DNA of 64,000 nucleotides, from positions 577,978 to 641,977 of the forward strand of contig NZ_BMPO01000003.1 in NCBI RefSeq assembly GCF_014647635.1. The letters run 5' to 3'. A program made the position numbers and the translations under genes. How positions within the stretch are numbered: position 1 is the stretch's first letter; the number at the start of each line of letters is the position of its first letter. Positions 1 through 10,021 of the stretch are shown here, one piece after another. Under the pieces are notes generated by a model that saw only the letters and a list, made by a program, of their open reading frames with translations, did no database searches and was not told the DNA's origin. Origin of the DNA: Pseudomonas matsuisoli. Its GTDB lineage: Bacteria > Pseudomonadota > Gammaproteobacteria > Pseudomonadales > Pseudomonadaceae.

Positions 1-829
1 TTAGGTAGCCGTAGGGCGCGATCCAGCCGAAGACGTGGTCATAGACGGTGGCGACGCTGGTTGCCGCAAAGCACAGTAAAAAGCCATACGCCATCAGGTG
101 ATGGAAGCGCCTGCGCCGGTTCGTGTAGGTCGCGTCTTCCTCGTTGCACCCTTTGCCGTCGTCCCCGCCACCGAGATGACGCAGCGTCAGCGCATCGTGC
201 AGCGTCCGCCCGACCGCGCCAACGTCGAAGAAGTGCTTCAATCGACCGCCGATAGCAGACCAGTAGCGGGCAAAGCCCAGCAAGATTGCCAGCAGGTCAA
301 AGACGAAAACCGCCCCCGCCACACTGACCATCGCCTCATATGAAATGACCCGGTAAAAAGCCCCATCCCCGGTATGCACCGCGAACAGCTGAGCTGGGTC
401 GGTCAGCAGGATGCCAAGTACCAGCACCAAGGTGAAGATCAGTGCGGTGGCCATCGCAACCAACGTGCCGTTGCGTTCGAAAGCACCACTCATGAAGGCC
501 GGCCAGACGTAGCGGCTGTAGGTGCTCACCCGGACCTGCGTTAGCGCCTTTGGCACGTTGAGATCGAACACGTGTGGCGAGGTGTATTGGCACGCGTGGT
601 AACACGCCGTGCAGTTGTGGCAAAGATTGGCCAGATAGTCGATGTAGCGATCGTCGAAAACCCGCTTGGCCTCGATCGCCGGAAAGACCGCGCAAAAACC
701 TTCGCAGTAGCGACAGGCATTGCAGACCTCGGCGTTGCGCCTTGCTTCTTGGGTGATGTCGACGACGCTCAGCGGGTTTGCCGGCGTCGGCATCGAGCGT
801 TCGAACGTTCGCGGATCAACGACTTGCAT
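1..829 (-). CDS. tcuB: TcuB, tricarballylate/citrate utilization Fe-S membrane protein (partial, C-terminus beyond window)
   Basis: The minus strand reads open from an ATG at 829 to the window edge, giving about 276 residues of a family usually near 380. Early in the protein are two cysteine clusters, CNACRYCEGFC and CHNCTACYHAC, of the 4Fe-4S ferredoxin type, followed by several hydrophobic membrane segments. TcuB is known to reoxidise the flavin of TcuA and pass electrons to the membrane. Its start overlaps the 3' end of tcuA by 14 bases, so the two are probably translationally coupled. The C-terminal membrane part is missing only because the window ends. Confidence 0.9.
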   Translation of the reverse strand, partial: MQVVDPRTFERSMPTPANPLSVVDITQEARRNAEVCNACRYCEGFCAVFPAIEAKRVFDDRYIDYLANLCHNCTACYHACQYTSPHVFDLNVPKALTQVRVSTYSRYVWPAFMSGAFERNGTLVAMATALIFTLVLVLGILLTDPAQLFAVHTGDGAFYRVISYEAMVSVAGAVFVFDLLAILLGFARYWSAIGGRLKHFFDVGAVGRTLHDALTLRHLGGGDDGKGCNEEDATYTNRRRRFHHLMAYGFLLCFAATSVATVYDHVFGWIAPYGYL

Positions 830-2249
830 GGGCAGCCTCCTCGCCAGCGATCAGACCGAAAACGGTCCCAATCGCCATGCCGATGCCGGCGGTATACCCC
901 TGTCCGAGAATGTTGCCCGCCATAATCTCTCCTGCTGCATAGATGTTGGGGGAGGCACCGGTTTTCTCGAACAGCACTCGCGCTTTTTCGTCCACCTCCA
1001 CGCCCATGTACGTAAAGGTGATGCCAGGTGCCAACGTGTAGCCATAAAAAGGGGGATCGCAGATGGGCCGCGCCCAGTTGGTCTTGTCCACCGCCAGGCC
1101 CCGCGTGCAAAGGCCATCCAGTACGAGATTGTCGAATGCTCGATCTGCCACGATGGCGGCATTGAAATCGTCGACCGTTTTTCTCAGCGCGGCAGGTTCG
1201 AGCCCCAAGCGCTCCGCCAACGCCTCGATGCTGTCGGCCTCGAGTGGGGGGAAGACCGATGGCATGAAGTCGTTCAATGCTTTCGAGTCGATGATGACGT
1301 GCCCAACTTGATTCGCCTGGGCGGCGACCAGTCGACCCCAAATGGCGTAACGCTTCGGCCAGAAGTCTTCGCCTTCGTCGTAAAAACGCTGCGCCTGTTC
1401 GTTGACCACGATGCCGAAGGACACGCAATCGAGTCGTGTGACAATACCGCCATCGAATTGCGGCGCGCGGCCGTCGATAGCCACCGCATGACACTGGTCC
1501 GGTTCACCGATGATGCTCGCACCGTGGCGCATCATTTCTTTAAGCATTCGCCCGCGATTGAAGCGCGTGCCCCGAATCAGAAAATTGCGCGCACTCGGGC
1601 CCCACGCCTCTTCCAGCCATTCCAGATTGGATTCGAACCCGCCTGACGCCAGCACTAAAGCGCGCGCGTGAACCTCGTGCCGAATTCCTTTGTACTGAAT
1701 GACAGCGAACCGAAAAACACCCTCTTCGACGGTCAGCGCCGTGGCTTCCGTGTCGTAAAGGATGTGAACGCCCAGCCGCTCTGCCGTGTGATAGTACGCG
1801 TTGACCAGCGCCCGCCCGCCACCAAGGAAGAAGGCGTTGGTGCGGGACAAGCTCAGCGTGCCGCCGAGCGAAGGCTGGAAACGTACGCCGTGCTCCTCCA
1901 TCCAGTCATAAGCCGCGGTCGTTTGACGGATCACCATTCTCGCCAGCGCAGGCGTGGTTTTCCCGGCAGTCACCCGTAATAGGTCGGCGTAATACTCTTC
2001 CTCAGGGTACGCGCCGCTGAGAATGCCTTTCGGCCCTTCGTGCATGCAGCGGAAATTACGCGTGTGTTGGCTGTTGCCCCCGCGCAACGACTGCGGCGCA
2101 TGCTCGACGAGCAAGACGGAACGCCCCTCTTCGGCTGCCCGTATGGCCGCGCACAGTGCCGCGTTGCCACCGCCGACCACCAGGACATCCGGGTAAAGCG
2201 GATCCCCCGTTCGGGATCCGCTAGGCGCTTTCAAAACCTCTTCCTGCAT
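816..2249 (-). CDS. tcuA: TcuA, FAD-dependent tricarballylate dehydrogenase
   Basis: The 477-residue product has an N-terminal Rossmann FAD site (VLVVGGGNAALCAAIRAAE, about residues 23-41) and a C-terminal flavoprotein segment ending GQGYTAGIGMAIGTVFG, as in the fumarate reductase/succinate dehydrogenase flavoprotein superfamily. Members beside TcuB oxidise tricarballylate to cis-aconitate. It lies between a TctC-type binding-protein gene and tcuB on the same strand, so one transcript is likely. A GGGGAAA stretch precedes the ATG. The substrate assignment rests on family and neighbours; a related tricarboxylate such as citrate or aconitate is possible. Confidence 0.88.
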   Translation of the reverse strand: MQEEVLKAPSGSRTGDPLYPDVLVVGGGNAALCAAIRAAEEGRSVLLVEHAPQSLRGGNSQHTRNFRCMHEGPKGILSGAYPEEEYYADLLRVTAGKTTPALARMVIRQTTAAYDWMEEHGVRFQPSLGGTLSLSRTNAFFLGGGRALVNAYYHTAERLGVHILYDTEATALTVEEGVFRFAVIQYKGIRHEVHARALVLASGGFESNLEWLEEAWGPSARNFLIRGTRFNRGRMLKEMMRHGASIIGEPDQCHAVAIDGRAPQFDGGIVTRLDCVSFGIVVNEQAQRFYDEGEDFWPKRYAIWGRLVAAQANQVGHVIIDSKALNDFMPSVFPPLEADSIEALAERLGLEPAALRKTVDDFNAAIVADRAFDNLVLDGLCTRGLAVDKTNWARPICDPPFYGYTLAPGITFTYMGVEVDEKARVLFEKTGASPNIYAAGEIMAGNILGQGYTAGIGMAIGTVFGLIAGEEAAHASR

Positions 2250-2272
2250 TCAGTTTCCCCAATCCACCCGGC

Positions 2273-2328
2273 TTACTCCGCCAGACTTATCCGGCGAGAC
2301 CTACTCGGCCAGACCTACTCGGCCAGAC
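2273..2328 (-). repeat. Four tandem 14-bp units across the tctC stop codon
   Basis: Four consecutive 14-base units occupy exactly 2273-2286, 2287-2300, 2301-2314 and 2315-2328. On the minus strand the consensus is GTCTGGCCGAGTAG. The two units nearest tctC are identical and the other two are degenerate. Each ends in TAG or TAA, and the natural stop of the tctC-type gene is the one at 2315-2317. Confidence 0.9.
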
Positions 2329-3292
2329 CAAACTCCTTGGCCAGTGAGCGGTATTCCGCGACCTGTTTCTTGACGTAGGCATCGAGCGCTGGCCCCGTCA
2401 GGCGAAAGGGCTGGACGGAAAACCGCTCTCGCGTCTGCTCGAACGTCTCACTGTCCAAAAGCTGGGTGAACCGCTCTTCCCACCATTTGAAATCCTCGTC
2501 CGATACCTTCGGCCCGAGGTAGTAGCCCATGATCACCGGCCACGAGAAGTCGTACCCTTGCGACTTGGCGGTCGGCATGCCTCCCAAGCGTCCGCCTTGT
2601 GGTTCATCGGCGAGCAACGCAAGCACGCGCAAGTCGCCACTCTCCACATGGGGCAGTACCGAGCCGACGTTGCTGCTAAGCAGTTGGATGTGGTCGCCAA
2701 GCACCGCGCTGAACGCATCACCACCACCCTCGAAGCTGACATAGCGCATCGCCCTGGGATCGACGCCTACGCTGCGGGCAAACAAGGCCGACTGTGTCCA
2801 ATACTGACTGCCCACGGTTCCCGAGCCCCCGAAAGCGACCACGGCAGGATCCTCCCGCAGCGCCTTCACGAGATCGTCCAGCGTGTGGTAGGGCGAATCG
2901 CTGCGCACCGCGAGAATCCCGTAGTTGGCAGCCACCGCTGCGACCCAACGCACATCGTTCTCGTTGTATCGGCCAAACTTGCCTTGGGCGAGATTGAGCA
3001 GCGACCCACTGGTAAAGGCCACCAGCGTGCCCGGCTCGTCTGGCCGGTTGGCAATGATCGCGTTATAGGCCACCGCGCCGATTCCGCCCGGCATGTAAGT
3101 CACCGGCAATGGTTTTTCCAGCAAATTGGCGTCTTTGAAGCCGGCCTGGATTAGCTTGCATGTCAGGTCAAAGCCGCCCCCAGGGCTTGCAGGTGCCACA
3201 CAGGTCGTACGGCGTGGGTCGGCATGAAGTGCCGTACTCAGGACGAGTGCAGCCAGCACGGGCGCAGACCGCACCATGACGGATAAACGCAT
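2315..3292 (-). CDS. TctC/Bug-family tripartite tricarboxylate-binding periplasmic protein
   Basis: The 325-residue product begins MRLSVMVRSAPVLAAL, a clear signal peptide with a likely cut after LHA, followed by VAPASPGGGFDLTCKL, the PGGGxD ligand-binding signature of TctC (Bug) periplasmic receptors. I chose the ATG at 3292 because GGAGGAAA sits just upstream and a longer in-frame extension has no signal-peptide character. No TctA/TctB membrane genes are visible here, so the transporter partner is elsewhere or this protein acts in sensing. It is first in the run tctC-tcuA-tcuB. Ligand inferred from context: tricarballylate, citrate or a similar acid. Confidence 0.87.
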   Translation of the reverse strand: MRLSVMVRSAPVLAALVLSTALHADPRRTTCVAPASPGGGFDLTCKLIQAGFKDANLLEKPLPVTYMPGGIGAVAYNAIIANRPDEPGTLVAFTSGSLLNLAQGKFGRYNENDVRWVAAVAANYGILAVRSDSPYHTLDDLVKALREDPAVVAFGGSGTVGSQYWTQSALFARSVGVDPRAMRYVSFEGGGDAFSAVLGDHIQLLSSNVGSVLPHVESGDLRVLALLADEPQGGRLGGMPTAKSQGYDFSWPVIMGYYLGPKVSDEDFKWWEERFTQLLDSETFEQTRERFSVQPFRLTGPALDAYVKKQVAEYRSLAKEFGLAE

Positions 3293-3509
3293 GACGGTTT
3301 CCTCCAGGCTCGATGGCCTTATTGTTGTTATCGAGACGGCATTACTGCCTATCGCACCTGACGCGCAAACTGAGCGGATCAGGTGATCACGGTGTGAACG
3401 GCTTTGTTTTTCGGTGCCGTAAGCACGTCGAGGTATCACGCTCACTGGGAGCGGAACGGACTATAGGGACGTGGACATGGCTGGGGAATGAGGCATGACG
3501 CATGCCCCC

Positions 3510-3524
3510 ATCACGAATCGTGAT
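3510..3524. promoter_or_regulatory. Perfect palindrome with T-N11-A spacing, candidate LysR-type operator
   Basis: ATCACGAATCGTGAT is a perfect dyad around one central base and contains T-N11-A (3511-3523), the recognition pattern of LysR-type regulators. It lies between the LysR gene and the tctC-type gene, about 220 bases upstream of the latter's start. The assignment to this regulator is inference. Confidence 0.5.
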
Positions 3525-3536
3525 AACTGAAGGTCT

Positions 3537-4466
3537 TTACAGTTGAAGGGACGCACCGCGCCAGCGCCCGGATTGCACGACGGTTCGGACGCAATCACGC
3601 ACCACGACTTGCATCGCTAAAGCGGCCGGGGAGAGCTCTTCCTCAGGAAGCGTGCATAGCAGGTTCTGACGCAACGCCCCGGCATCCACCAACTCTGAAA
3701 GATGGAAATCCCGGTCGGCCTCGGGAAAGCGACCGAGCGCCGCGGCCGGTTGCACCGTGCCGCCTAGCCCATGGTTTACCGCGTCCATCAGCATCGCCAG
3801 GGAGTCCACCTCCAGAATGATGGAAGGTACCAGGCCCGCATTGGCGAAGATCGCGTCGAGTCCACTGCGCAGGCCGTGAGCGCTGGTAGGCAGGATTAAC
3901 GGCTGATTCGCCAGATCCACGATTCGCATGGTCTTTGGGGCTTTGCGTTCGCCATCCCGGCGGGTACGAATATGAAACAGCCGCTCAGCCAACAAAGGGC
4001 TGACGCTCCAGCGGCGACCCGGCGTGTTATCGAACAGAATGGCGAGATCGAGCTGTCGTGCGTTAAGCATCGTCGCCAAGTGCCCGGACAGGCTTTCCAC
4101 CACATGCAACCGCACGTCTGGATATCGCTCACGCATAGCTTGCATCAGCGGCAACCCGAGCATCGAGGACGTCGTTGGGGCGAGTCCAATGCTGACGCTG
4201 CCCGAAAGACGCGAATCCTGCGCGCATCTGATGGCCTGTTCGGCATGCCTCAAGGTCAACTGTGCTTCGCGGAAAAAAGCCATGCCGGCCGCAGTTGGCG
4301 TGACACCACTGGCCGAACGTTGCAGTAGCCGAGTCGACAATTCCGACTCAAGCCGACCGATCTGTTGGCTGAGTGCTGACTGCACCAAGCCCAACTCAAC
4401 GGCCGCGCGGCTCATGCTGCCGGCGGTGACAACCGCAACGAAGTATTTCAGCTGACGCAATTCCAT
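3537..4466 (-). CDS. LysR-family transcriptional regulator, likely of the tct-tcu operon
   Basis: The 309-residue protein has the N-terminal LysR helix-turn-helix (MELRQLKYFVAVVTAGSMSRAA through LSQQIGRLE) followed by a substrate-binding-like effector domain from about residue 90. It is the typical length. It is transcribed in the same direction as tctC, tcuA and tcuB, with a 244-base gap to tctC that holds a LysR-type palindrome. Regulation of tricarballylate genes by an adjacent LysR protein (TcuR) is known in Salmonella; equivalence here is inferred from position. Confidence 0.85.
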   Translation of the reverse strand: MELRQLKYFVAVVTAGSMSRAAVELGLVQSALSQQIGRLESELSTRLLQRSASGVTPTAAGMAFFREAQLTLRHAEQAIRCAQDSRLSGSVSIGLAPTTSSMLGLPLMQAMRERYPDVRLHVVESLSGHLATMLNARQLDLAILFDNTPGRRWSVSPLLAERLFHIRTRRDGERKAPKTMRIVDLANQPLILPTSAHGLRSGLDAIFANAGLVPSIILEVDSLAMLMDAVNHGLGGTVQPAAALGRFPEADRDFHLSELVDAGALRQNLLCTLPEEELSPAALAMQVVVRDCVRTVVQSGRWRGASLQL

Positions 4467-4994
4467 GAACGGTTTTCCTGGCCCTCAGTACCTGTTTGAT
4501 CACTCAACCGCCCGGAGCATGCCGCGCACGTTGCCTGGATTGGCGCAATGGCGTGGACGCCTATCCTCAGCGCTCTGCCTGGCACCCCGCGCGTGCCCGA
4601 ACTATCGTTAAGACTGTCCTAGCCTTAAACGGTATTTCCCCCCATGAACCGTAGAGTGCATCCCCCATCCGACGATTCTCAGCCACATTGCGAGCCGCCT
4701 CAGCAGGAGCGGCGAAGTGGAGAAGACCGGCGAAAGCGTAGCCGCTATTTGGTCAAGCCCCCGCGGCGTGAATCAGATGCCGACAACGAGATCGATACCC
4801 CGTCTTCCTGATCTTGGCACTCGCTCGCGTCCAACGGCTGATTGCCCCGCCAATAGCACGCAATGGCTTGGCGGCGACGCCCGGCCAACATGGGCTGGGA
4901 CGCGCACGGATGGCGCCGCTATAATGGCGGCTTTTCCGTGCGCTAGCCGCCGTCGCGCAGACGCCCAAACCGAGACGAGTCCGCCAAAGCCTTT
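4467..4994. other. Intergenic region between the LysR gene and valS
   Basis: This 528-base stretch separates two divergent genes and should hold both promoters. Apart from a consensus TATAAT at 4920-4925 I see no gene, RNA or strong repeat. Open frames here lack convincing codon structure or ribosome sites. Confidence 0.6.
4920..4925 (+). promoter_or_regulatory. Candidate -10 box for valS
   Basis: A perfect TATAAT lies about 70 bases upstream of the valS start. The matching -35 region is poor (TGGGAC, 18-base spacing), so only the -10 match is firm. Confidence 0.4.
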
Positions 4995-7826
4995 ATGGAC
5001 AAGACCTACCAGCCTCACGCCATCGAAACTTCCTGGTATCAGACTTGGGAAGACAACCAGTACTTCGCCCCGCAAGGCGCAGGTCAGCCCTACACCATCA
5101 TGATCCCGCCGCCCAACGTCACGGGCAGCTTGCACATGGGGCATGGTTTCAACAACGCGATCATGGACGCGTTGATTCGCTTTCGTCGCATGCAGGGCCG
5201 CAATACGTTGTGGCAACCCGGCACCGACCACGCGGGCATCGCGACCCAAATGCTGGTCGAGCGCAAAATCGGCGCTGAAGGGCTCTCGCGACATGATCTT
5301 GGCCGCGAAAAGTTTCTGGAAAAAGTGTGGGACTGGAAAGCCGAGTCCGGTGGCAACATCACGCGCCAGATCCGTCGCCTGGGCTCCTCGGTGGATTGGT
5401 CACGCGAGCGATTCACCATGGACGCCGGGCTGTCCAATGCCGTCAATGAAGCCTTCGTGCGCCTGCACGAAGACGGCCTGATCTACCGCGGTAAGCGTCT
5501 CGTCAACTGGGACACCAAACTGCATACCGCCATTTCCGATCTGGAAGTGGAAAACCATGATGAGAAAGGCCACCTGTGGAACCTGCGCTACCCGTTGGCG
5601 GACGGTGCAAAGACATCCGAAGGCAATGACTACCTGATCGTCGCCACGACGCGGCCGGAAACGATGCTTGGCGACGCCGCCGTTGCCGTGCACCCCGAGG
5701 ACGACCGCTACAAGCACCTGATCGGCCAATACATCGAGCTGCCCCTGGTGGGCCGTCGCATTCCAATCGTTGCGGACGATTATTGCGACCCTGAATTCGG
5801 CACCGGCTGCGTGAAGATCACGCCCGCCCATGACTTCAACGACTATGAAGTCGGCAAGCGCCACAATTTGCCGCTGATCAATATCTTCGACGCCGACGCC
5901 GCCGTTCTTCCAGGCGCGCAGGTGTTCAACATCGACGGCAGCGTCAACGCACTGCTCGACGCCACATTGCCCGCCGACTATATCGGGCTGGATCGATTCG
6001 AAGCGCGCAAGCGAATCGTCGAAGCCTTCGATGCACAGGGTTTGCTGGAAAAGATCGAAGACCACGCCCTGAAAGTACCGAAGGGCGACCGCTCCGGCAC
6101 GGTGATCGAGCCTTGGCTGACGGACCAGTGGTACGTCTCCACCAAGCCGTTGGCCGAGAAAGCCATTGGTGTCGTGGAAAGTGGCGAAATTCAATTTGTG
6201 CCTAAGCAGTACGAGAATATGTACTTCTCCTGGATGCGTGACATCCAGGACTGGTGCATCAGCCGTCAGCTCTGGTGGGGCCACCGCATCCCGGCGTGGT
6301 ACGACCAGGCGGGCAACGTCTACGTGGGTCGCGACGAGGCGGAAGTGCGTGCCAAGCATGGCCTCGAAGAAACGCCGCTGCGCCAGGATGACGACGTGCT
6401 CGACACCTGGTTCAGCTCGGGCCTGTGGACCTTCTCCACCCTCGGCTGGCCAGAGCAGACCGACGCCCTGAAGACCTTCCACCCGACCGACGTGCTGGTC
6501 ACGGGCTTCGACATTATCTTCTTCTGGGTCGCCCGGATGATCATGCTGTCCACGCATCTGACCGGGCAGATTCCGTTCAAGACCGTCTACGTCCACGGCC
6601 TCGTGCGCGATGGCCAGGGCCAGAAGATGTCCAAGTCCAAGGGCAACGTGCTCGATCCGCTGGACATCGTCGATGGCATCGACCTCGACACCTTACTGGC
6701 CAAACGTACGACCGGCCTGATGCAGCCCAAGCTGGCCGAAAAAATCGCCAAGCAGACCAAGGCCGAGTTCCCCGAAGGCATCGCCAGCTACGGTACCGAC
6801 GCCCTGCGCTTCACCTTCTGCTCGCTGGCCACGACGGGTCGCGACATCAAGTTCGACATGGGCCGCGTCGAAGGCTATCGCAACTTCTGCAACAAGCTGT
6901 GGAACGCGGCGAACTTCGTCATCGAGAACACCGACGGCCAGGACACTGGTACCAACGACGAAAGCGTTGAGTTGTCGTCGGTCGACCGCTGGATCATCAG
7001 CCAGCTGCAGCGCACCGAAGCCGACGTCACCCGTCACCTCGATGCCTTCCGCTTCGACCTCGCGACGCAGACACTCTACGAATTCATCTGGGACGAGTAC
7101 TGCGCCTGGTACCTGGAACTGGTCAAGCCCGTGCTCTGGGACGAAAACGCGCCGATCGAGCGTCAGCGTGGCACGCGCCGCACGCTGATCCGCGTTTTGG
7201 AAGTGATCCTGCGCCTCGCGCATCCGTTCATGCCCTTCATCACCGAAGAAATCTGGCAGCGCATCAAGGCGCAGGCGGGCGTCAGCGGTGAAACGCTCAT
7301 GCTGCAACCGTGGCCGGTGCCCAACGAGTCGCGTATCGACGCCGCCGCCGAAGGCGACATCGAATGGGTCAAAGCCTTCATGCTCGGTGTCCGGCAGATT
7401 CGCGGCGAGATGAACATCTCCATGGCGAAACGGATCGACGTCATCCTCGCGAACGCGAATGATGAAGACCGTCGCCGTCTGATGGAAAACCTGCCGCTGC
7501 TCACCAAGCTGGCGAAGCTGGAATCCGTTCGCTTGCTCGACGCCTCGGAAGACGCCCCAATGTCCGCCACCGCCCTGGTGGGTGACATGCAGGTGCTGGT
7601 GCCAATGGCAGGCTTGATCGACAAGGCAGCCGAGCTTGCTCGCCTGGATAAAGAGATCGGGCGCCTCGAAGGTGAGGTGAAGCGCGTCGGTGGCAAACTG
7701 TCCAACGAAGGCTTCGTCGCCAAGGCGCCTGCCGACGTGATCGAGAAGGAGCGCGCGAAGCTCGCCGAGGCCGAGCAGGCGGTCGCCAAGCTGGCCGAGC
7801 AACGGGGCAAGATCGCCAACCTTTAA
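4995..7826 (+). CDS. valS: Valyl-tRNA synthetase
   Basis: The 943-residue product has normal ValS length and all class Ia landmarks: HIGH-type HMGH at residues 47-50 after PPPNVTGSL, the editing-domain signature [10 protein letters not shown], and KMSKS at 544-548. The C-terminal 70 residues are Lys/Glu/Ala-rich ([18 protein letters not shown]), the usual ValS coiled coil. It charges tRNA-Val in the cytoplasm and edits mischarged threonine. The gene stands alone, with a hairpin terminator downstream; pepA/holC, often next to valS, are not present here. An essential gene, called with high certainty. Confidence 0.98.
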   Translation: MDKTYQPHAIETSWYQTWEDNQYFAPQGAGQPYTIMIPPPNVTGSLHMGHGFNNAIMDALIRFRRMQGRNTLWQPGTDHAGIATQMLVERKIGAEGLSRHDLGREKFLEKVWDWKAESGGNITRQIRRLGSSVDWSRERFTMDAGLSNAVNEAFVRLHEDGLIYRGKRLVNWDTKLHTAISDLEVENHDEKGHLWNLRYPLADGAKTSEGNDYLIVATTRPETMLGDAAVAVHPEDDRYKHLIGQYIELPLVGRRIPIVADDYCDPEFGTGCVKITPAHDFNDYEVGKRHNLPLINIFDADAAVLPGAQVFNIDGSVNALLDATLPADYIGLDRFEARKRIVEAFDAQGLLEKIEDHALKVPKGDRSGTVIEPWLTDQWYVSTKPLAEKAIGVVESGEIQFVPKQYENMYFSWMRDIQDWCISRQLWWGHRIPAWYDQAGNVYVGRDEAEVRAKHGLEETPLRQDDDVLDTWFSSGLWTFSTLGWPEQTDALKTFHPTDVLVTGFDIIFFWVARMIMLSTHLTGQIPFKTVYVHGLVRDGQGQKMSKSKGNVLDPLDIVDGIDLDTLLAKRTTGLMQPKLAEKIAKQTKAEFPEGIASYGTDALRFTFCSLATTGRDIKFDMGRVEGYRNFCNKLWNAANFVIENTDGQDTGTNDESVELSSVDRWIISQLQRTEADVTRHLDAFRFDLATQTLYEFIWDEYCAWYLELVKPVLWDENAPIERQRGTRRTLIRVLEVILRLAHPFMPFITEEIWQRIKAQAGVSGETLMLQPWPVPNESRIDAAAEGDIEWVKAFMLGVRQIRGEMNISMAKRIDVILANANDEDRRRLMENLPLLTKLAKLESVRLLDASEDAPMSATALVGDMQVLVPMAGLIDKAAELARLDKEIGRLEGEVKRVGGKLSNEGFVAKAPADVIEKERAKLAEAEQAVAKLAEQRGKIANL

Positions 7827-7838
7827 GGCCGAACGTAC

Positions 7839-7876
7839 GGTGGATTAACCGCCTCGCGGCGTAATCCACCTTTTGC
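7839..7876 (+). terminator. Hairpin terminator after valS, also a dispersed GGTGGATTA repeat
   Basis: GGTGGATTA (7839-7847) pairs with TAATCCACC (7862-7870), followed by TTTTGCTT. It starts 13 bases after the valS stop. The same type of sequence, with GGTGGAT/ATCCACC arms, recurs after rlmF at 15358. Confidence 0.75.
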
Positions 7877-8022
7877 TTCAAAGCACGACGAAACACGGGG
7901 GCCTATGCGTGGCTTCGATGGAAGTCCTTCGGGATTTCCACCAGGCGCGTTCACCGCTCACCGTATATGACCATCACCAAGCGTCAACACAAATAGATGG
8001 CCCAAAAGGCCGCAGGAGAGAC

Positions 8023-9000
8023 ATGAGCATGCTGACACGAAACAAATGGTTACCCTTCGCAGCCCTGGCACTTTCCCTAGGCGTTTCGTTCGGCAGTCAA
8101 GCCGCCGAGGAAAAATCCGTCGCGGTCACCGCCATCGTCGAACATCCCGCCTTGGACGCCATACGTGATGGGGTCAAGGACGCGTTGGCGGAGGCTGGCT
8201 ATGAGAGCGGCAAGAACCTGAAGTGGCAGTACCAGAGCGCCCAAGGGAACACCGGCACCGCCGCACAGATCGCGCGTAAGTTCATTGGTGATCAGCCGGA
8301 CGTGATCGTTGCCATCGCAACGCCCTCCGCCCAGGCGGTCGTCGCGGGCACTAAAAGTACACCCCTGGTGTTCTCTGCGGTGACGGACCCAGTCGAGGCG
8401 CACCTGATCCCAAGCTGGGAAGCTTCCGGCACCAACGTCACAGGCGTTTCGGATTTGCTCGAACTGGATAAGCAAATGGAACTGGTGAAGCGCATCGTGC
8501 CGGATGCCAAGCGCGTCGGCATGGTCTACAGCCCAGGCGAAGCGAACTCCGTCGTGGTCGTGAAGCGCCTGAAGGAATTGCTTCCTTCGATGGGCCTGGA
8601 ACTGGTCGAGGCCGCCGCACCGCGTACGGTGGACGTAGGCTCCGCCGCTCGCAGCCTTGCCGGCAAGGTCGACGTGATTTACACCAACACCGACAACAAC
8701 GTGGTGTCCGCCTATGAATCGCTGGTGAAGGTGGGCATCGACACCAAGACGCCGCTCATCGCATCGGACACCGACAGCGTTAAGCGCGGCGCCATTGCGG
8801 CGCTCGGCATCGACTACCGTGATCTTGGCGAACAGACCGGTCGCATGGTCGTACGTATTCTGGAAGGCGAGAAGCCTGGCGCGATCAAGCCGGAGACCAG
8901 CAGCAACCTGAGCCTGTGGGTCAATACCACGGCTGCGGAGCGTCAAGGCGTCACGCTGTCCCAAGACGTGCTCGACTCTGCCGCTGAAATCATCAAGTAA
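8023..9000 (+). CDS. ABC transporter periplasmic substrate-binding protein, TrpX-like
   Basis: The 325-residue product begins MSMLTRNKWLPFAALALSL, a signal peptide ending near SQAAEEK, and continues as a type I periplasmic binding fold (AVTAIVEHPALDAIRDGV; VIVAIATPSAQAVV; DVIYTNTDNNV) typical of the ABC_sub_bind family that includes the tryptophan/tyrosine receptor TrpX. The ATG at 8023 follows GCAGGAGAG; longer starts have no signal peptide. Permease and ATPase genes follow on the same strand. The ligand cannot be read from sequence; an aromatic amino acid is one possibility. Confidence 0.85.
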   Translation: MSMLTRNKWLPFAALALSLGVSFGSQAAEEKSVAVTAIVEHPALDAIRDGVKDALAEAGYESGKNLKWQYQSAQGNTGTAAQIARKFIGDQPDVIVAIATPSAQAVVAGTKSTPLVFSAVTDPVEAHLIPSWEASGTNVTGVSDLLELDKQMELVKRIVPDAKRVGMVYSPGEANSVVVVKRLKELLPSMGLELVEAAAPRTVDVGSAARSLAGKVDVIYTNTDNNVVSAYESLVKVGIDTKTPLIASDTDSVKRGAIAALGIDYRDLGEQTGRMVVRILEGEKPGAIKPETSSNLSLWVNTTAAERQGVTLSQDVLDSAAEIIK

Positions 9001-9010
9001 CGTTTCGGCT

Positions 9011-9058
9011 TTTGTAGGAGCCCGCCGGGCTGCGAAGGGCTTGCTGGCGATCGCTTTT
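9011..9058. repeat. Degenerate REP-like element
   Basis: The segment contains TGTAGGAGCCC followed by GCCGGGC and ends GGCGATCGCTTTT. These end sequences match the REP pair at 13113-13183, but the middle has diverged. It lies between the binding-protein and permease genes of the ABC operon. Confidence 0.5.
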
Positions 9059-9130
9059 GAGTTACCAAGCATCGCCAGCGAAAATCTCAACGCTCTGCTG
9101 TACAGCCAGATTCTTTCCCAGGTCCACTAA

Positions 9131-10021
9131 ATGTCCCTGTTTTCCCTTTTTGGCGCCCTTGAGATCGGGCTGATCTTCTCGCTCGTCGCCCTCGGCGTGT
9201 TCATCTCCTTTCGCTTGTTGCGCTTTCCCGACCTGACCGTCGACGGCAGTTTTCCGCTTGGCGGCGCCGTTGCCGCCATCCTCATCGCCAGCGGCTGGGA
9301 TCCATTCACCGCGACGCTCGTCGCGACCGCAGCGGGCGCATTGGCCGGCGTCGCCACGGCAATGCTGAACGTCCACCTCAAGATCATGGATCTGCTCGCG
9401 AGCATCCTCATGATGATCGCGCTCTATTCAATCAACTTGCGCATCATGGGCAGCCCAAACGTGCCGCTGATCATGGAGCCGACCCTGTTCAGCGTCCTTC
9501 AGCCTACGTGGCTGACCGATTACATCGCACGACCATTGATTCTCGTCGCCATCGTGCTGCTGGCTAAAGTCGGCTTGGACCTCTACTTTTCCACCCAACA
9601 AGGTCTGGCCATTCGTGCAACGGGCTCCAACCCACGCATGGCGCGGGCGCAAGGTATCAACACCGGCGCCATGATCATTCTCGGCATGGCCATCTCCAAC
9701 GGCCTCGTCGCCCTGGGAGGCGCTTTGTTCGCGCAAAGCCAGGGCGGCGCCGACATCTCCATGGGCATTGGCACCATCGTCATTGGTCTTGCGGCTGTCA
9801 TCGTCGGCGAAAGCATACTGCCCTCGCGCAAACTGCTGCTGGCGACCCTTGCGGTCATCGTCGGCGCCATCGTTTATCGCTTTTTCATCGCCCTGGCGCT
9901 GAACAGCGAGTTCATTGGCCTGCAGGCACAGGACCTCAATCTCATCACCGCGGTGCTGGTGGTGATCTGCCTCGTCATTCCATTGGCGAAAAAACGCCTG
10001 CTTCGCCGGAGGAACGTCTGA
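9131..10021 (+). CDS. ABC transporter permease of the TrpX-type importer
   Basis: A 296-residue membrane protein with about eight hydrophobic segments, starting LFSLFGALEIGLIFSLVALG and containing RFPDLTVDGSFPLG, a conserved region of the BPD_transp_2 permeases found with ABC_sub_bind receptors. It forms the inner-membrane channel for the receptor encoded 130 bases upstream. Its TGA stop overlaps the ATG of the ATPase gene by one base, indicating translational coupling. The C-terminus is basic (KKRLLRRRNV). Confidence 0.87.
   Translation: MSLFSLFGALEIGLIFSLVALGVFISFRLLRFPDLTVDGSFPLGGAVAAILIASGWDPFTATLVATAAGALAGVATAMLNVHLKIMDLLASILMMIALYSINLRIMGSPNVPLIMEPTLFSVLQPTWLTDYIARPLILVAIVLLAKVGLDLYFSTQQGLAIRATGSNPRMARAQGINTGAMIILGMAISNGLVALGGALFAQSQGGADISMGIGTIVIGLAAVIVGESILPSRKLLLATLAVIVGAIVYRFFIALALNSEFIGLQAQDLNLITAVLVVICLVIPLAKKRLLRRRNV

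Noticed and set aside
4717..5294. Open frames across the valS start region
   Set aside because: They overlap valS in other phases, and their composition (Arg/Pro/Thr-rich) is typical of shadow frames.
5400..7802. Long open frames opposite valS (about 398 and 369 codons)
   Set aside because: They are antisense shadows of a G+C-rich conserved gene and lack ribosome sites and family similarity.
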